Shown here: positions 18,227 to 26,661 of the stretch, piece by piece
Layout: the number at the start of each line of letters is the position of its first letter
How positions within the stretch are numbered: position 1 is the stretch's first letter
From: Mesorhizobium xinjiangense
GTDB lineage: Bacteria; Pseudomonadota; Alphaproteobacteria; Rhizobiales; Rhizobiaceae
Length of the DNA stretch: 64,000 bases
Assembly: GCF_009749525.1 (NCBI RefSeq)
Contig: NZ_WOAC01000022.1
Span: forward strand, 1-64,000
Direction of reading: 5' to 3'
The notes under the pieces: model-generated
What the model saw: only the letters and a program-made list of their open reading frames with translations
Databases searched by the model: none
Told to the model about the DNA's origin: nothing
Made by a program: the position numbers and the translations under genes

Positions 18227-19200
18227 GCCGTGGCGGCCTTCTTCAGGATGATGCGGCCCTTGTTCTTCTCGCCGCGGGCATTGAGCACGACGGCAAGGAT
18301 GATCGCGCCGCCGGAAATGGCGAGCTGCCAGAAGGGTGAGACGTTGATGACGGGCAGGGCGGAACCGATCACGCCGAGAAACAGAGCCCCCAGCACAGCC
18401 CCCCCGACGCTGCCGACCCCGCCGGCAATCGACACCCCGCCGATGACGCAGGCGGCGACGATCTGCAACTCGTAGCCGTTGGCGACCTCCGTCGAGGCGA
18501 TCACGTAGCGCGAGACCCAGAGATAGCCGCAAAGCCCGGCGACCATGCCGGAAAGGCAGAAGGCGAGAAACTTCGTGCGGCCGACATCGATGCCGGCATA
18601 GACCGACGCAGTCGGATTGACGCCGGCGGCATAGATCGACCGCCCGAGCGACGTTCGCGTCATCAAGACGAAGAAGGCGGCAATGGTGATGATCGCGATC
18701 CAGGAGAGCACCGGCAGGCCCAGCACCTCGGCACGCTGAAGCGAGATGAAGGCGGGGCTCATCGCGTCGGCATTGACCCAGGCGCCGCCCGAGACGACGA
18801 AGGTTGCGCCGCGAAAGATCGTCAGCGTGCCGAGCGTGACGACGATCGGCGGTATTGCGAGCTTCCACACCAGTGCGCCGTTGAAGGCCCCCAGTGCGGC
18901 GCCGATCGCCATCGCCTGTACGATGAGCAGCGGCACGGGAAGGCCCGGAAAGGCGGCGTTGGTCATCGCCACCACCATGCCTGTGAAGGCCAGGTTGGAG
19001 GCCATCGACAGGTCGATCGACCGGGTCAGGATGACCGCCATCTGTCCCAGCGCGAGGATGACGAGGATGGAGTAGTCGTTGAAGACGGTCAGCAGGTTGT
19101 CGGGCCGGGCAAAACCGGGAAACCGCACGGCGACCAGCATGACGAGCAGCGCGATGGCCGCCGCCAGCCAGACTTCACGATGCTTGGCGAGAGATTTCAT
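18223..19200 (-). CDS. rhaP: rhamnose ABC transporter permease
   Basis: The 325-residue permease is related to RhaQ and RbsC. Helices cover most of its length, with ILTRSIDLSMASNLAFTGM, PPIVVTLGTLTIFRGATFV, AAGVNPTASVYAGID and CVIGGVSIAGGVGSVGG as the family landmarks. It overlaps rhaT upstream and rhaQ downstream by four bases each, a tightly coupled membrane-subunit pair. The C terminus is basic and cytosolic (RGEKNKGRIILKKAA). Confidence 0.92.
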   Translation of the reverse strand: MKSLAKHREVWLAAAIALLVMLVAVRFPGFARPDNLLTVFNDYSILVILALGQMAVILTRSIDLSMASNLAFTGMVVAMTNAAFPGLPVPLLIVQAMAIGAALGAFNGALVWKLAIPPIVVTLGTLTIFRGATFVVSGGAWVNADAMSPAFISLQRAEVLGLPVLSWIAIITIAAFFVLMTRTSLGRSIYAAGVNPTASVYAGIDVGRTKFLAFCLSGMVAGLCGYLWVSRYVIASTEVANGYELQIVAACVIGGVSIAGGVGSVGGAVLGALFLGVIGSALPVINVSPFWQLAISGGAIILAVVLNARGEKNKGRIILKKAATA

Positions 19201-20726
19201 GCCACGATCCCCGCGGCCGCGCGAACAAGCGTCTCGGCGTCGAGGCCGTCATTGTCGTAGATATTCACCATACGTCCCTCGCGCATGACGACGATCCGGT
19301 CGGACATGCCGAGGATCTCGGGCAGTTCCGATGAAACCATGATGACCGACAGGCCCTCAGCGACGAGCTCGGCCATGAAGCCGTGCACCGCCGCCTTGGA
19401 GCCAATGTCGATGCCCTTGGTCGGCTCGTCGAGAATGATGACCCGCGGCTTCGTCGCCAGCCATTTGGCGATCACGACCTTCTGCTGATTGCCGCCGGAC
19501 AAGGTGCCGACGTCCTGGCTGAGCGAGGCGGCGCGCAGATCGAGGCGCTCGGTGTAGGTGCGCGCCAGCGCGAATTCCTCGGCGAGCCTCAGCACGCCGT
19601 TCTTCGACGTTTTCGACAGCGATGGCAGGGAAACGTTCTGGAAGATCGGCAGGCCGATCACCACGCCCTGCCTGCCGCGTTCTTCCGGCACATAGACGAT
19701 GCCCGACGCGATGGCCTCCGCCGCCGATTTGGGTGCGAGCGTCTCGCCGTCGAGCGCGATCGATCCGCCACTCGTCCGGGTCATGCCGGCGATCGCCTGC
19801 ATGATTTCGCTGCGGCCGGCACCGACAAGGCCGTAAAAGCCCAGGATCTCGCCGCGTTTCAACTCGAACGAGATGTCTTCGAACTCCGTCGGGTGCGAAA
19901 GGCCCGAGACCGCCAGCAGGGGTGCGCCGATTTTCGGCGTCCGTTCTGGAAAGATATGTTCGACCGAACGGCCCACCATGAGCCTGACGATCTCGCCCTC
20001 GGCTGTATCGGTCAGGCGTCCCTCGCCGACCATCTCGCCGTCGCGGAAGACGGTGTAGCGGTCGGCGATGCGATAGATTTCGTCGAACTTGTGGCTGATG
20101 AACAGGATCGCCTTGCCTTCCTCCTTGAGGAACTCGATGAGCAGGAACAGCTCCTCGATCTCCTTGGCCGAAAGGGCCGCGGTCGGCTCGTCCATGATGA
20201 CGATCTGGGCGTCGATCGACATGGCGCGCGCCACCGCCACGAGATGCTTGTTGGCGATGCCGAGGTCGCGCAAACGGGCGTCGGCATCGATGTGACCGGC
20301 CCGCATCGTTTCCAGCACTTCGCGCGCATTGGCGCGCATGGTGCGCCAGTCGATCAGGCCGAGCCGGCTGCGCGGCGCATGGCCGAGAAAGATGTTTTCG
20401 GCCACGCTCAGGTCGTCGAACAGCACCGTCTCCTGATGGATGGCGGTGATCCCGTTTTCGAAGGCCGCATGGGCGCTCGCCAGCTCGACCGGACGTCCAT
20501 CGATGGCGATCCGCCCCGCATCGGGCTGATAGATGCCGGTCATGATCTTGACCAGCGTCGACTTGCCGGCGCCGTTTTCGCCGATCAGCGCCGTCACCTG
20601 GCCCGGATAGAGCGACAGGGCGACATCGTTCAGCGCCCGCACGCCGGGGAACGATTTCGATATGCCGGAAAGTGTCAGCAGCGGAGCGGTCGCGTTGACC
20701 GTCGTGGGGGCAGGGGCGTGCATCAT
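19197..20726 (-). CDS. rhaT: rhamnose ABC transporter ATP-binding protein
   Basis: The 509-residue protein has two tandem ABC ATPase domains, as in RbsA. The first has Walker A GENGAGKST, IHQETVLFDDLSVAENIFLG and Walker B IVIMDEPTAALS. The second has GLVGAGRSE in the Walker A position, signature LSGGNQQK and Walker B VIILDEPTKGID. The degenerate second Walker A is normal for this family. The start is at the double ATG 20721-20726; a longer open frame upstream runs through a palindromic intergenic repeat and is not believed to be coding. This is the ABC RhaT of rhizobia, not the enteric rhamnose-proton symporter. Confidence 0.93.
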   Translation of the reverse strand: MMHAPAPTTVNATAPLLTLSGISKSFPGVRALNDVALSLYPGQVTALIGENGAGKSTLVKIMTGIYQPDAGRIAIDGRPVELASAHAAFENGITAIHQETVLFDDLSVAENIFLGHAPRSRLGLIDWRTMRANAREVLETMRAGHIDADARLRDLGIANKHLVAVARAMSIDAQIVIMDEPTAALSAKEIEELFLLIEFLKEEGKAILFISHKFDEIYRIADRYTVFRDGEMVGEGRLTDTAEGEIVRLMVGRSVEHIFPERTPKIGAPLLAVSGLSHPTEFEDISFELKRGEILGFYGLVGAGRSEIMQAIAGMTRTSGGSIALDGETLAPKSAAEAIASGIVYVPEERGRQGVVIGLPIFQNVSLPSLSKTSKNGVLRLAEEFALARTYTERLDLRAASLSQDVGTLSGGNQQKVVIAKWLATKPRVIILDEPTKGIDIGSKAAVHGFMAELVAEGLSVIMVSSELPEILGMSDRIVVMREGRMVNIYDNDGLDAETLVRAAAGIVA

Positions 20727-20749
20727 GCGTGCGCCGGCGCCCCTTCGCG

Positions 20750-20904
20750 CCCCCCTCTGGCCTGCCGGCAATCTCCCCCACAAGGGGGGAGATTGGCTGT
20801 CGCCCCTGCGTTCGCCGATCGCCAACTCCGCAGGATATGCGCCGGCAGAGATGAAGGCCGATCTCCCTCCTTGTGGGAGGGATGGCCGGCAGGCCAGAGG
20901 GGGG
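20750..20904. repeat. GC-rich palindromic intergenic element, copy 1
   Basis: A 155-base unit lies between rhaS and rhaT. Its ends are perfect 20-base inverted repeats: CCCCCCTCTGGCCTGCCGGC at 20750-20769 and its reverse complement at 20885-20904. Just inside each end is a smaller palindrome (ATCTCCCCC with GGGGGGAGAT and a similar pair on the right), so the RNA could form two strong stem-loops on a longer stem. A second copy lies at 25162-25314. It resembles the intergenic mosaic repeats (RIME-like) common in Hyphomicrobiales; that family name is an inference. In the rha operon it could damp or stabilise transcript between the abundant binding-protein message and the ATPase. Confidence 0.85.
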
Positions 20905-20991
20905 CAAGGTAGAGCGTGAACACCGGCTATCATCCTGCAAGTCGCTGGAACGCGGGCGGCGCAGGCGATGCGCCGCCCGCTTGGCTGAAGA

Positions 20992-21984
20992 TCAGTAGAT
21001 CTTGGAGAACTCTTCGATGTTCGACTTGTCGAACTGGAAGGGTGGCGCCATCGCCGCGGCATTGGTGTCGTCGAGCGTGACTTCGCCCACCCGGCCGATC
21101 GACAGCGTCGCGCCCGGTTCCGCCGTGGCGCCGGTCGCCAGGTCGTGCGCCAGGTAGACGGCCGAATAGCCGAGGTCGATCGGGTTCCACAGAGCCACGG
21201 CCTGGCTGGCGCCGTTGTCGATGAACTGCTTGAACTCCGACGGCAGGGCGAGGCCGGTGACATTGATCTTGCCGATCAGGTCCTCATCCGTGACCACCTG
21301 GGCGGCCGCCACGACGCCGACCGTGGTCGGAGCGATGATCGCCTTGAGGTCCGGATAGGAGGCGATCAGGCCCTTGGCCTCGTTGGTGCTTTTGACCGCA
21401 TCGTCGTCACCATAGACCGTCGCAACCAGGTTGATGTCGGGGAATTTTTCCGGCAGCACCTTCTTCGCCGCCTCGATCCAGGCGTTCTGATTGGTCGCGG
21501 TCGAGGAGGCCGAGAGGATCGCGACGTCGCCGCCTTCGGGCAGATAGTCGGCGGCCAGCTTGATGATGGTCTCGCCGATCAGGTCGGTGTCGGACGGGTT
21601 GAGATGCACCTGGCGGCCCTCCGGCGCCACACCCGAATCCCACGACACGACCTTGATGCCGCGGCTCATCGCCTTTTTCAGCGCCGGCACAAGGGCGTCG
21701 GGATCGTTGGCCGAAATCGCGATCGCGTCGACCTGCTGGGCGATCAGCGAATTGACGATCTCGATCTGGCCTTCGGCCGTCGCCGAGGTCGGTCCGGTAT
21801 AGATCACTTCGACGCCGCCGATCTCCTCGGCTGCTTCCAGCGCCCCCTTGTGGGCCGCATCGAAGAAGCCGTTGCCGAGCGACTTGACGACCAGCGCGAT
21901 CTTCATGTCGGCCGCCGAGGCCGGCATCGCGAACACCGCAGCGGTCATCGCCGCCGCGGCAAAGAGCTTTTTCATCAAGGACAT
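20992..21984 (-). CDS. rhaS: rhamnose ABC transporter substrate-binding protein
   Basis: The 330-residue periplasmic protein belongs to the ribose/rhamnose-binding family (peripla_BP type). The signal peptide MSLMKKLFAAAAMTAAVFAMPASAAD-like region ends near residue 25. Landmarks are KIALVVKSLGNGFFDAAHKG, DAIAISANDPDALVPALKKA, VVSWDSGV and ALWNPIDLGYSAVYLAHDLA. It is separated from rhaT by the palindromic element and preceded by rhaR. It delivers L-rhamnose to RhaPQT; the ligand is inferred from the locus. Confidence 0.93.
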   Translation of the reverse strand: MSLMKKLFAAAAMTAAVFAMPASAADMKIALVVKSLGNGFFDAAHKGALEAAEEIGGVEVIYTGPTSATAEGQIEIVNSLIAQQVDAIAISANDPDALVPALKKAMSRGIKVVSWDSGVAPEGRQVHLNPSDTDLIGETIIKLAADYLPEGGDVAILSASSTATNQNAWIEAAKKVLPEKFPDINLVATVYGDDDAVKSTNEAKGLIASYPDLKAIIAPTTVGVVAAAQVVTDEDLIGKINVTGLALPSEFKQFIDNGASQAVALWNPIDLGYSAVYLAHDLATGATAEPGATLSIGRVGEVTLDDTNAAAMAPPFQFDKSNIEEFSKIY

Positions 21985-22026
21985 ATCTCTCCTCCCTTAT
22001 GTTGATGGTTCATCAGCGCCGCCGCT

Positions 22027-22836
22027 TCAGGCCGGCAGCGAAGATTCCTCCGCGCCGGCAGCACTTGCCGGGGCGATGATCAAGGCGACCCCGGCCGCCT
22101 CGAGCATCTGTGCGTCGGCGTCCTCGACGCCTTCGTCGGTGATGACGGTTGCGATGCGCGACAGGCCGCACAGGATGAGGCTCGATCGCAGGCGGAATTT
22201 CGAGGAATCGACCAGCACCACCAGTTCGTCGGCCTGATCGATCAGCTTCTGTTCGGCCTGGATGAGGAGCGGGTCGCCCTCCATCAGCCCGAGCGGACCC
22301 AGGCCCTGCGCTCCCATGAACATGCGCCGGGCATAGAAGTTGCGCGTGACGTCGTTTTCGAACGGCGACAGGATGATGTTCTGCTCGCGATAGATCGTGC
22401 CGCCCGACAGCATCACCGTGTTCTTGGAATGCTTGAGCAGGTGCTCGGCGATCGGAAAGGAATTGGTAAAGATCGGCATCCTGCGATTGGACAGGAAATG
22501 CACCATCTGGAGGGTGGTGGTGCCGCCGTTGATGATGATCGGCTCGCCGTCGCTGCAAAGATCGACCGCCGCGCGCGCAATGGCCCGCTTTTGTACGGCA
22601 TGCATCGTCTCGTTGACCGAAAACGGCCGTCCGGCCAGCCCGACGATATGGGGCGGGTTGATCGCCTCGGCGCCGCCGCGCACGCGCCTGAGCCGCTTTT
22701 GAACGTGCAGTGCGGCAATGTCGCGCCGGATCGTCGCTTCCGAGGAAGAGGTCAGGTCCACGAGTTCGGACACCGTCGCGACGGGCCGTTCCTGGACAGC
22801 CGACAATATGATGCGGTGGCGCTCTTTCTCGTGCAT
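22027..22836 (-). CDS. rhaR: DeoR-family regulator of rhamnose genes
   Basis: The 269-residue protein has an N-terminal DeoR winged helix (about 1-60, with TVSELVDLTSSSEATIRRDIAAL) and a C-terminal DeoRC sugar-phosphate sensing domain (about 75-250, with IIINGGTTTLQMVHFL, NSFPIAEHL, LSGGTIYREQ and LVDSSKF). The ATG at 22836 is chosen because GGAGGAA lies just upstream. It is the first gene of the leftward rha operon, and its promoter region is shared with rhaD. Rhizobial RhaR is a negative regulator of both arms; the same is inferred here. It is not related to the AraC-type RhaR of enterics. Confidence 0.9.
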   Translation of the reverse strand: MHEKERHRIILSAVQERPVATVSELVDLTSSSEATIRRDIAALHVQKRLRRVRGGAEAINPPHIVGLAGRPFSVNETMHAVQKRAIARAAVDLCSDGEPIIINGGTTTLQMVHFLSNRRMPIFTNSFPIAEHLLKHSKNTVMLSGGTIYREQNIILSPFENDVTRNFYARRMFMGAQGLGPLGLMEGDPLLIQAEQKLIDQADELVVLVDSSKFRLRSSLILCGLSRIATVITDEGVEDADAQMLEAAGVALIIAPASAAGAEESSLPA

Positions 22837-23023
22837 GGTTCCTCCCTGCCGGCACAATTAGCTCATCGAAAACGGGCATTGTCAATCATATTCGATCAAT
22901 TTGCTGCGTTGTGCATCGCAATATGATCGAAATTGATCGTTTTTGATTGACATGCCCCGCGCCGCGATGCACATTTCGTCTTGATCGAGCGCCACTGCCA
23001 CGGCGCACCGGGAGGTTCAGAAC
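22837..23023. promoter_or_regulatory. divergent rhaR / rhaD control region with inverted operator repeats
   Basis: The 187-base AT-rich gap holds the promoters of both rha arms. CGATCAATTT at 22893-22902 has its exact reverse complement AAATTGATCG at 22930-22939, and extra copies of GATCGA and TTGATTG surround them (22920-22951). These are good candidate sites for the DeoR-type RhaR. A TTGACA lies at 22947-22952, but the -10 expected 17 bases further (about 22970-22975) is weak. The rhaD ribosome site is the GGGAGG ahead of 23024. Confidence 0.65.
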
Positions 23024-25126
23024 ATGCTTGAAACGCGCACCGCCTCGCGCCTTGCCGATCTTTGGGACGAGGCCAAGGCTGCAGCCATGAACGAGCAGGA
23101 GCGCCTGCTCTACCGCTCGAACCTGCTTGGCTCGGACAAGCGCATCACCAATTTCGGCGGCGGCAACACGTCGGCCAAGGTCATCCAGAACGATCCGCTG
23201 ACCGGCGAACCGGTCGAGGTCTTGTGGGTCAAGGGATCGGGCGGCGACGTCGGGACGATCAAGCTCGACGGCTTTGCCACGCTTTACATGGACAAGCTCA
23301 AGGCGCTGAAGGGGCTTTATCGCGGTATCGAGCATGAAGACGAGATGGTCGGCTACCTGCCGCACTGCACCTTCAACCTCAACCCGCGCGCGGCCTCCAT
23401 CGACACCCCGCTGCACGCATATGTGCCGAAGCCGCATGTCGACCACATGCACCCCGACGCGATCATCGCCATTGCCGCCTCGAAGGACAGCAAGGCCCTG
23501 ACCGAGGAAATCTTCGGTGGCGAGATCGGCTGGCTGCCCTGGAAGCGGCCGGGCTACGAGCTGGGTCTGTGGCTGGAGAAATTCTGCCTGGACAATCCCG
23601 AGGCCAAGGGCGTGGTTCTGGAAAGCCATGGCCTGTTCACCTGGGGCGATACGGCGCGCGAAAGCTACGAGACGACGGTCCGCATCATCAACCGGGCCAT
23701 CGAATGGTTCGAGGAAAGGACGGCCGGCCAGGCGGTGTTCGGCGGCACCCGGCGCAAGGCCATGCCGGCCGGCGAGCGGCGCAAGGCGGCTGCGCGGCTT
23801 ATGCCGGCGATCCGCGGGATGATTTCGGCCAAGGGCTACAAGGTCGGGCATTTCGACGATTGTGATGCGGTGCTCGAATTCGTCTGCTCGAACGACATGG
23901 AGGCGCTCGCCGCGCTCGGCACGAGCTGTCCCGACCACTTCCTGCGCACCAAGATCAGGCCGCTGGTCGTGCCGTTCGACCCGCAGGCGCCCGATCTCGA
24001 CGCCACGCTCGAAGCGTTGCCCGGCGCGGTCGAGGCGTATCAGGCCGACTACACGGCCTATTACGAGCGCTGCCGGCACGCGGACAGCCCGGCGATGCGC
24101 GACCCCAACGCGGTGGTCTATCTCGTGCCCGGCGTCGGCATGATTACCTTTGCCGCCGACAAGGCGACCGCGCGCATCTCGGCGGAATTCTATGTCAACG
24201 CCATCAATGTCATGCGCGGCGCTTCCTCCGTGTCGACCTATGTCGGCCTGCCCGAACAGGAGGCCTTCGACATAGAATACTGGCTTCTGGAGGAGGCCAA
24301 GCTGCAGCGTATGCCGAAGCCGAAACCGCTTGCCGGACGGGTGGCGCTCGTCACCGGAGGAGCCGGCGGCATCGGCCGGGCGACTGCGGCGCGGCTTCTG
24401 GCCGACGGCGCCTGCGTGGTGCTTGCCGACATCGATGCCGAGGCACTGACGGCCGCCGATGGCGTGCTTGCCGGGGTGCATGGCAAGGATGTCGTCCGCT
24501 CGGTGCGCCTGGATGTCACCAGCGAGGAACAGATTGCGGCCGGGTTCGTCGATGTGGTCGTCGATTATGGCGGCGTCGACATCCTGGTCTCCAATGCGGG
24601 ACTCGCATCGTCGGCGCCGGTCGAGGAGACGACGCTCGAGCTTTGGAACCGTAACATGGATATCCTCGCCACCGGTTATTTCCTGGTGTCGCGCGAGGCG
24701 TTCCGGCTCTTTCGCCAGCAGAAGATGGGCGGCAACGTCGTTTTCGTGGCGTCGAAGAATGCGCTCGCCGCTTCGCCGAACGCTTCGGCCTATTGCACCG
24801 CCAAGGCGGCCGAGATCCATCTTGCGCGCTGCCTGGCGCTCGAGGGCGCGGGCGAGCAGATCAGGGTCAACGTGGTCAATCCCGACGCGGTTCTGCGTGG
24901 TTCCAAGATCTGGACCGGCGAATGGAAGGAGCAGCGCGCCGCCGCCTACAACATGTCGACGGACGAACTCGAGGAGCATTACCGCTCGCGCTCGATGCTG
25001 AAACGTTCTGTCTTTCCCGAGGATATCGCCGAGGCGATCTATTTCCTCGCTTCGGATATGTCGGCGAAATCGACCGGCAACATCATCAATGTCGACGCCG
25101 GCAACGCGCAGAGCTTCACGCGGTGA
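23024..25126 (+). CDS. rhaD: bifunctional rhamnulose-1-phosphate aldolase / short-chain dehydrogenase
   Basis: The 700-residue protein joins a class II aldolase domain (about 20-400) and an SDR domain (about 430-700). The aldolase part has NFGGGNTSAK (43-52) and the metal motif HVDHMHPDA (138-146). The SDR part has VTGGAGGIG (about 441-449) and the YCTAK active-site pair. The aldolase splits rhamnulose 1-phosphate to dihydroxyacetone phosphate and L-lactaldehyde. The dehydrogenase is thought to oxidise the lactaldehyde. This fusion is the standard rhizobial form. It is divergent from rhaR and is followed by the second palindromic element and then rhaI. Confidence 0.94.
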   Translation: MLETRTASRLADLWDEAKAAAMNEQERLLYRSNLLGSDKRITNFGGGNTSAKVIQNDPLTGEPVEVLWVKGSGGDVGTIKLDGFATLYMDKLKALKGLYRGIEHEDEMVGYLPHCTFNLNPRAASIDTPLHAYVPKPHVDHMHPDAIIAIAASKDSKALTEEIFGGEIGWLPWKRPGYELGLWLEKFCLDNPEAKGVVLESHGLFTWGDTARESYETTVRIINRAIEWFEERTAGQAVFGGTRRKAMPAGERRKAAARLMPAIRGMISAKGYKVGHFDDCDAVLEFVCSNDMEALAALGTSCPDHFLRTKIRPLVVPFDPQAPDLDATLEALPGAVEAYQADYTAYYERCRHADSPAMRDPNAVVYLVPGVGMITFAADKATARISAEFYVNAINVMRGASSVSTYVGLPEQEAFDIEYWLLEEAKLQRMPKPKPLAGRVALVTGGAGGIGRATAARLLADGACVVLADIDAEALTAADGVLAGVHGKDVVRSVRLDVTSEEQIAAGFVDVVVDYGGVDILVSNAGLASSAPVEETTLELWNRNMDILATGYFLVSREAFRLFRQQKMGGNVVFVASKNALAASPNASAYCTAKAAEIHLARCLALEGAGEQIRVNVVNPDAVLRGSKIWTGEWKEQRAAAYNMSTDELEEHYRSRSMLKRSVFPEDIAEAIYFLASDMSAKSTGNIINVDAGNAQSFTR

Positions 25127-25161
25127 GGCCCGGTGTGATGTGATGCTATCCATCGGATGCA

Positions 25162-25314
25162 CCCCCCTCTGGCCTGCCGGCCATCTCCCCCTCAAGGGGG
25201 AGATAAGCAGCTTCAACGCTGCCGTTCGACCAGAGGCGTTGGTGATTGGCAAAATGGGTCGCGACAGCCAATCTCCCCCCTTGAGGGGGAGATGGCCGGC
25301 AGACCAGAGGGGGG
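25162..25314. repeat. GC-rich palindromic intergenic element, copy 2
   Basis: A 153-base unit lies between rhaD and rhaI. Its left end CCCCCCTCTGGCCTGCCGGC (25162-25181) is identical to copy 1, and the right end (25295-25314) differs from a perfect reverse complement at one base. Internal palindromes of the type ATCTCCCCC/GGGGGAGAT repeat near both ends (for example 25183-25204). The core (GATTGGCTGTCGC and CCAATCACCAAC on the minus strand) matches copy 1 best when one copy is reversed, so the two units appear to be in opposite orientation. The right end lies nine bases before rhaI, so it may affect rhaI translation. Confidence 0.85.
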
Positions 25315-25323
25315 TATTGGATA

Positions 25324-26616
25324 ATGACCGATAAGCCGATCGCGGCGGATATCGTCGAAAAGGAAAACGAAGCGCGGGGCACGGCGCTTCTGCGCGACTA
25401 CGAGACGCTCGGCGAGCGACTCGACCGGCAAGGCATCGCGATCGACGCGATTGCCGAAAAGGTCGCCGCCTTCGGCGTTGCCGTTCCGTCCTGGGGCGTG
25501 GGCACCGGGGGCACCCGCTTTGCGCGCTTTCCCGGTCCCGGCGAACCGCGCGACATCTTCGACAAGATCGCCGATTGCGCGGTGATCAACCAGCTCACGC
25601 GCGCCACGCCCACCGTGTCGCTGCACATTCCGTGGGACAAGGCCGACCCGTCGAAGCTGCGTGCGACCGCGGAGCGTTTCGGCCTCGGCTTCGATGCCAT
25701 GAACTCCAACACCTTTTCCGATGCGGCGGACCAGGACCTTTCCTACAAGTTCGGTTCCCTGTCGCACACCGACGCGGCGACGCGCCGCCAGGCCGTCGAG
25801 CACAATCTCGAATGCATCGAGATCGGCAAGGCGATCGGCTCGAAGGCGCTGACGGTGTGGATCGGCGACGGCTCGAACTTTCCCGGCCAGTCCAACTTCA
25901 CGCGGGCCTTCGAACGCTATCTGTCGGCGATGAAGGAGGTCTATGCCGCGCTGCCCGGCGATTGGCGGCTGTTCACCGAGCACAAGATGTACGAGCCGGC
26001 CTTCTATTCGACCGTTGTCCAGGACTGGGGAACGAATTACCTGATCGCGCAGGAACTGGGCCCCAAGGCGCACTGCCTCGTCGATCTCGGCCACCACGCA
26101 CCCAACGTCAATATCGAGATGATCGTCGCGCGGCTGATCCAGTTCGGCAAGCTCGGCGGCTTCCACTTCAACGATTCCAAATATGGCGACGACGACCTCG
26201 ATGCCGGCTCGATCGATCCCTATCGGCTGTTCCTGGTTTTCAACGAACTGGTCGATGCCGAACTGCGCGGCGCAAAGGGATTTGATCCGGCGCATATGCT
26301 CGACCAGAGCCACAACGTCACCGATCCCATCGAGAGCCTGATGGTGTCGGCTTGCGAGGTGCAGCGCGCCTATGCCCAGGCGCTGCTCGTCGATCGCGCG
26401 GCATTGGAAGGATTTCAGGACGAAAACGACGCCCTGATGGCCGCACAGACGCTTAAAGTTGCCTTCCGCACCGATGTCGAGCCGATCCTGGCGCGGGCGC
26501 GCCTTCTCGAGGGTGGAGCGATCGATCCGGTGGCCGCCTATCGCGCGAGCGGCTATCGCGGGAGGGTCGCCGCCGAGCGGCCGAGCGTCGCAGGAGGCTC
26601 GGGCGGCATCGTATAA
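25324..26616 (+). CDS. rhaI: L-rhamnose isomerase
   Basis: The 430-residue protein converts L-rhamnose to L-rhamnulose. It is of the RhaI type known from Pseudomonas stutzeri and rhizobia, not the enteric RhaA type. The expected metal ligands fall at the positions I recall for the P. stutzeri enzyme: Glu219 (FTEHK), Asp254 (VDLGHH), His257, His281 (GGFHFND), Asp289, Asp291 and Asp327. The ATG at 25324 immediately follows the palindromic repeat and has no strong ribosome site; the GAGGGGGG end of the repeat may serve as one. It is the last gene of the rightward rha arm and converges on the kinase gene. Confidence 0.95.
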   Translation: MTDKPIAADIVEKENEARGTALLRDYETLGERLDRQGIAIDAIAEKVAAFGVAVPSWGVGTGGTRFARFPGPGEPRDIFDKIADCAVINQLTRATPTVSLHIPWDKADPSKLRATAERFGLGFDAMNSNTFSDAADQDLSYKFGSLSHTDAATRRQAVEHNLECIEIGKAIGSKALTVWIGDGSNFPGQSNFTRAFERYLSAMKEVYAALPGDWRLFTEHKMYEPAFYSTVVQDWGTNYLIAQELGPKAHCLVDLGHHAPNVNIEMIVARLIQFGKLGGFHFNDSKYGDDDLDAGSIDPYRLFLVFNELVDAELRGAKGFDPAHMLDQSHNVTDPIESLMVSACEVQRAYAQALLVDRAALEGFQDENDALMAAQTLKVAFRTDVEPILARARLLEGGAIDPVAAYRASGYRGRVAAERPSVAGGSGGIV

Positions 26617-26661
26617 ATCAAGCCGGATGAACGGAGTAGCGCGAAGAACTCGACTACGAGG

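Noticed and set aside
20727-21263. N-terminal extension of rhaT by about 179 codons
   Set aside because: The extension translates the palindromic repeat and the end of rhaS in another frame; the ABC domain starts soon after the double ATG at 20721-20726.
22886-25252. A 788-codon minus-strand open frame over rhaD
   Set aside because: It also reads through the rha control region and a palindromic repeat; rhaD on the plus strand is unmistakable.
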